A stretch of DNA of 7,091 nt from CAYLZO01 sp964387775 (GTDB lineage Bacteria; Chloroflexota; Anaerolineae; JAAYZQ01). Shown one piece after another: positions 6,231 through 7,091 of this stretch. Under the pieces are notes generated by a model. That model made no database searches, had not been told where the DNA came from, and saw only the letters and a program-made list of their open reading frames with translations. The stretch spans positions 1 through 7,091 of the forward strand of contig CAYLZO010000257.1 in assembly GCA_964387775.1 (NCBI GenBank), written 5' to 3'. Every line of letters starts with the position of its first letter. Position 1 is the stretch's first letter. The position numbers were made by a program, and so were the translations under genes.

Positions 6231-6854
6231 ATGAAACTACTACTCATCCGCCACGGCGAGTCGGTCGGCAACGTCGAGCGGCGCATCCAGGGCCAGGCCG
6301 ACTTTCCGCTGACCGACCGGGGCCGCGAGCAGGCGCGGGCGCTGGCCCGGCGGCTGCAACAGGAGGGCTGGTCGTTGGATGCGCTCTATGCCAGCGACCT
6401 GAGCCGCGCCGCCGAGACGGCCCAGATCCTGGGCGACGCGCTGGGCGTGCCGCTTACCATCGACGAGCGGCTGCGCGAATACAACGCCGGGGTGCTGAAT
6501 GGCCTCGTCTGGGACGAGATCGAGCGGCGCTACCCGAAGCTGGCCCGGGGTCTAGTCAAAGATCGGGAGTGGACCGACTTTCCCGAGGCGGAGGGCAACG
6601 CGGCATTCGTGACCCGGCTGACGGCAGCCCTGGCCGACGTCGAGGCCGAGCACAAAGCGGACGACGTTGTGGCCCTCGTCTCCCACGGCGGCAGCCTGGG
6701 CATGATGCTGGCCTGCCTGCTGGGCCTGGAGACCCGCCGGCCGACGCCCTTCCGCTTTGGCAACACCTCCCTCAGCATCGTGGAGCTGACGCCCCGGGGG
6801 CCGCGCCTGTCGCTCATGAACGATACCTGCCACCTGGACGGGCACCTACGCTGA
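6231..6854 (+). CDS. Histidine phosphatase family protein (phosphoglycerate-mutase-like)
   Basis: A 207-residue protein of the histidine phosphatase superfamily, cytoplasmic, with no signal peptide. Residues 1-11 are MKLLLIRHGES, with the RHG motif supplying the phospho-accepting His8. LYASDLSRAAETA follows, the usual conserved arginine region. Glu83 in LREYNAGVLNGL is the likely proton donor. The second catalytic His152 lies in VALVSHGGS. Length and motifs fit the GpmB/CobC/broad-specificity phosphatase group; the substrate cannot be told from sequence. ATG 6231 is chosen because family homology begins there. The only ribosome-site candidate is AGGG, 12 bases upstream, which is weak. It probably depends on translation or transcription from the toxin-antitoxin remnant it is fused to, since no promoter was seen immediately upstream. 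Codon use resembles the A2M gene, not the remnant, so it looks like a resident gene. Confidence -1.
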   Translation: MKLLLIRHGESVGNVERRIQGQADFPLTDRGREQARALARRLQQEGWSLDALYASDLSRAAETAQILGDALGVPLTIDERLREYNAGVLNGLVWDEIERRYPKLARGLVKDREWTDFPEAEGNAAFVTRLTAALADVEAEHKADDVVALVSHGGSLGMMLACLLGLETRRPTPFRFGNTSLSIVELTPRGPRLSLMNDTCHLDGHLR

Positions 6855-6861
6855 ACTGCAT

Positions 6862-6893
6862 CCGTCATTGCTTCGCTGCGCTCGCAATAACGG
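6862..6893. repeat. Palindromic intergenic repeat after the phosphatase gene
   Basis: CCGTCATTGC (6862-6871) and GCAATAACGG (6884-6893) pair at nine of ten positions around a 12-base loop. It resembles the GTCATTGCGAGC-type palindromes scattered in many bacterial genomes. It sits seven bases after the phosphatase stop and might protect or end that transcript, but no T run follows. Confidence -1.
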
Positions 6894-6930
6894 GACTGTA
6901 TCGGGGGGCGCGCAAGTCTCGCGCGGGGCT

Positions 6931-6959
6931 TTGTCAGTTGTCTTCAGTTGTGCTATACT
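6931..6959 (+). promoter_or_regulatory. Sigma70-type promoter of tRNA-Arg
   Basis: TTGTCA (6931-6936), a 17-base spacer and TATACT (6954-6959) preceded by TGC form a near-consensus extended -10 promoter. The -10 ends ten bases before the mature tRNA, so the leader is only a few bases, as expected for a strong stable-RNA promoter. Confidence -1.
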
Positions 6960-6969
6960 TCGTCCGTCC

Positions 6970-7042
6970 GCCCCTGTAGCTCAGAGGACAGAGCAGAGGT
7001 TTCCTAAACCTTTGGTCGCAGGTTCGAATCCTGCCAGGGGTA
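6970..7042 (+). tRNA. tRNA-Arg(CCU)
   Basis: A full cloverleaf of 73 bases. The acceptor GCCCCTG pairs with CAGGGGT, with a G-T wobble at the first pair. The D stem is GCTC/GAGC. The anticodon stem GAGGT/ACCTT has the loop TTCCTAA with anticodon CCT at 7003-7005. The variable loop is TGGTC, the T stem GCAGG/CCTGC with loop TTCGAAT, and the discriminator base is A7042. It reads codon AGG, a minor arginine codon in GC-rich genomes. CCA is not encoded and must be added by the CCA-adding enzyme. Confidence -1.
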
Positions 7043-7050
7043 CTGGCTGA

Positions 7051-7091
7051 TTATGCCAACATCCCCTCAATCTCCTCGGCGTGCTCGATCT
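7051..7091 (-). CDS. C-terminal end of an unidentified minus-strand gene, partial
   Basis: Read on the minus strand, the last 41 bases give IEHAEEIEGMLA and a TAA stop (7053-7051). The acidic, helix-like sequence is typical of a real protein end, and the gene would converge on the tRNA with an eight-base gap. Twelve residues are too few to name a family, and chance cannot be excluded. Confidence -1.
   Translation of the reverse strand, partial: IEHAEEIEGMLA

Noticed and set aside
6908..6930. Short GC hairpin as terminator of the phosphatase gene
   Set aside because: Only five pairs with a seven-base loop and no proper T tail; it is more likely chance in GC-rich DNA.
6868..7050. Plus-strand frame of 60 codons
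   Set aside because: It covers the whole tRNA and its promoter, so it is not a gene.
6970..7091. tRNA-Arg as an integration (att) site of a mobile element
   Set aside because: No duplicate of the tRNA 3' end and no integrase is visible in the window.

Overview
The window is GC-rich bacterial DNA. Its layout, a very large alpha-2-macroglobulin (A2M) gene carrying short interspersed repeats, two sigma70-type promoters with extended -10 elements and a tRNA without an encoded CCA end, suggests a Chloroflexota (Anaerolineae-like) genome or a similar environmental lineage. That placement rests on general resemblance and no search was run.

Nucleotides 1-5397 are the 3' part of a plus-strand gene for a secreted or surface A2M-family protein with an intact CVEQ thioester motif. 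Its 5' end lies outside the window. The gene carries six copies of a short repeat (core TTCGAC-N-GCTCAGGACA), five forward and one reversed, all translated as part of the protein. Nucleotides 5398-5613 hold a 95-bp inverted-repeat element, a strong GC hairpin terminator and, directly after it, a promoter.

Nucleotides 5614-6230 hold the remains of a type II toxin-antitoxin operon. The Phd/YefM-like antitoxin is split after codon 16 by a 171-bp miniature transposable element (MITE) with perfect 18-bp terminal inverted repeats and a 10-bp target duplication. The RelE/ParE-like toxin keeps only about its first 45 codons and then runs in frame, with no stop, into the next gene. Removing the element and one duplication restores a clean 99-residue antitoxin.

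Nucleotides 6231-6854 encode an intact histidine phosphatase (phosphoglycerate-mutase-like). A palindromic repeat, a near-consensus promoter and tRNA-Arg(CCU) at 6970-7042 follow. The last 41 bases look like the C-terminal end of a minus-strand gene converging on the tRNA.

The intact genes have no obvious common pathway. What links the window is the activity of small repeats and a MITE: repeats absorbed into a coding sequence, a palindromic element behind the A2M gene, and a decayed toxin-antitoxin operon whose promoter and ribosome binding sites remain and may now feed the phosphatase.
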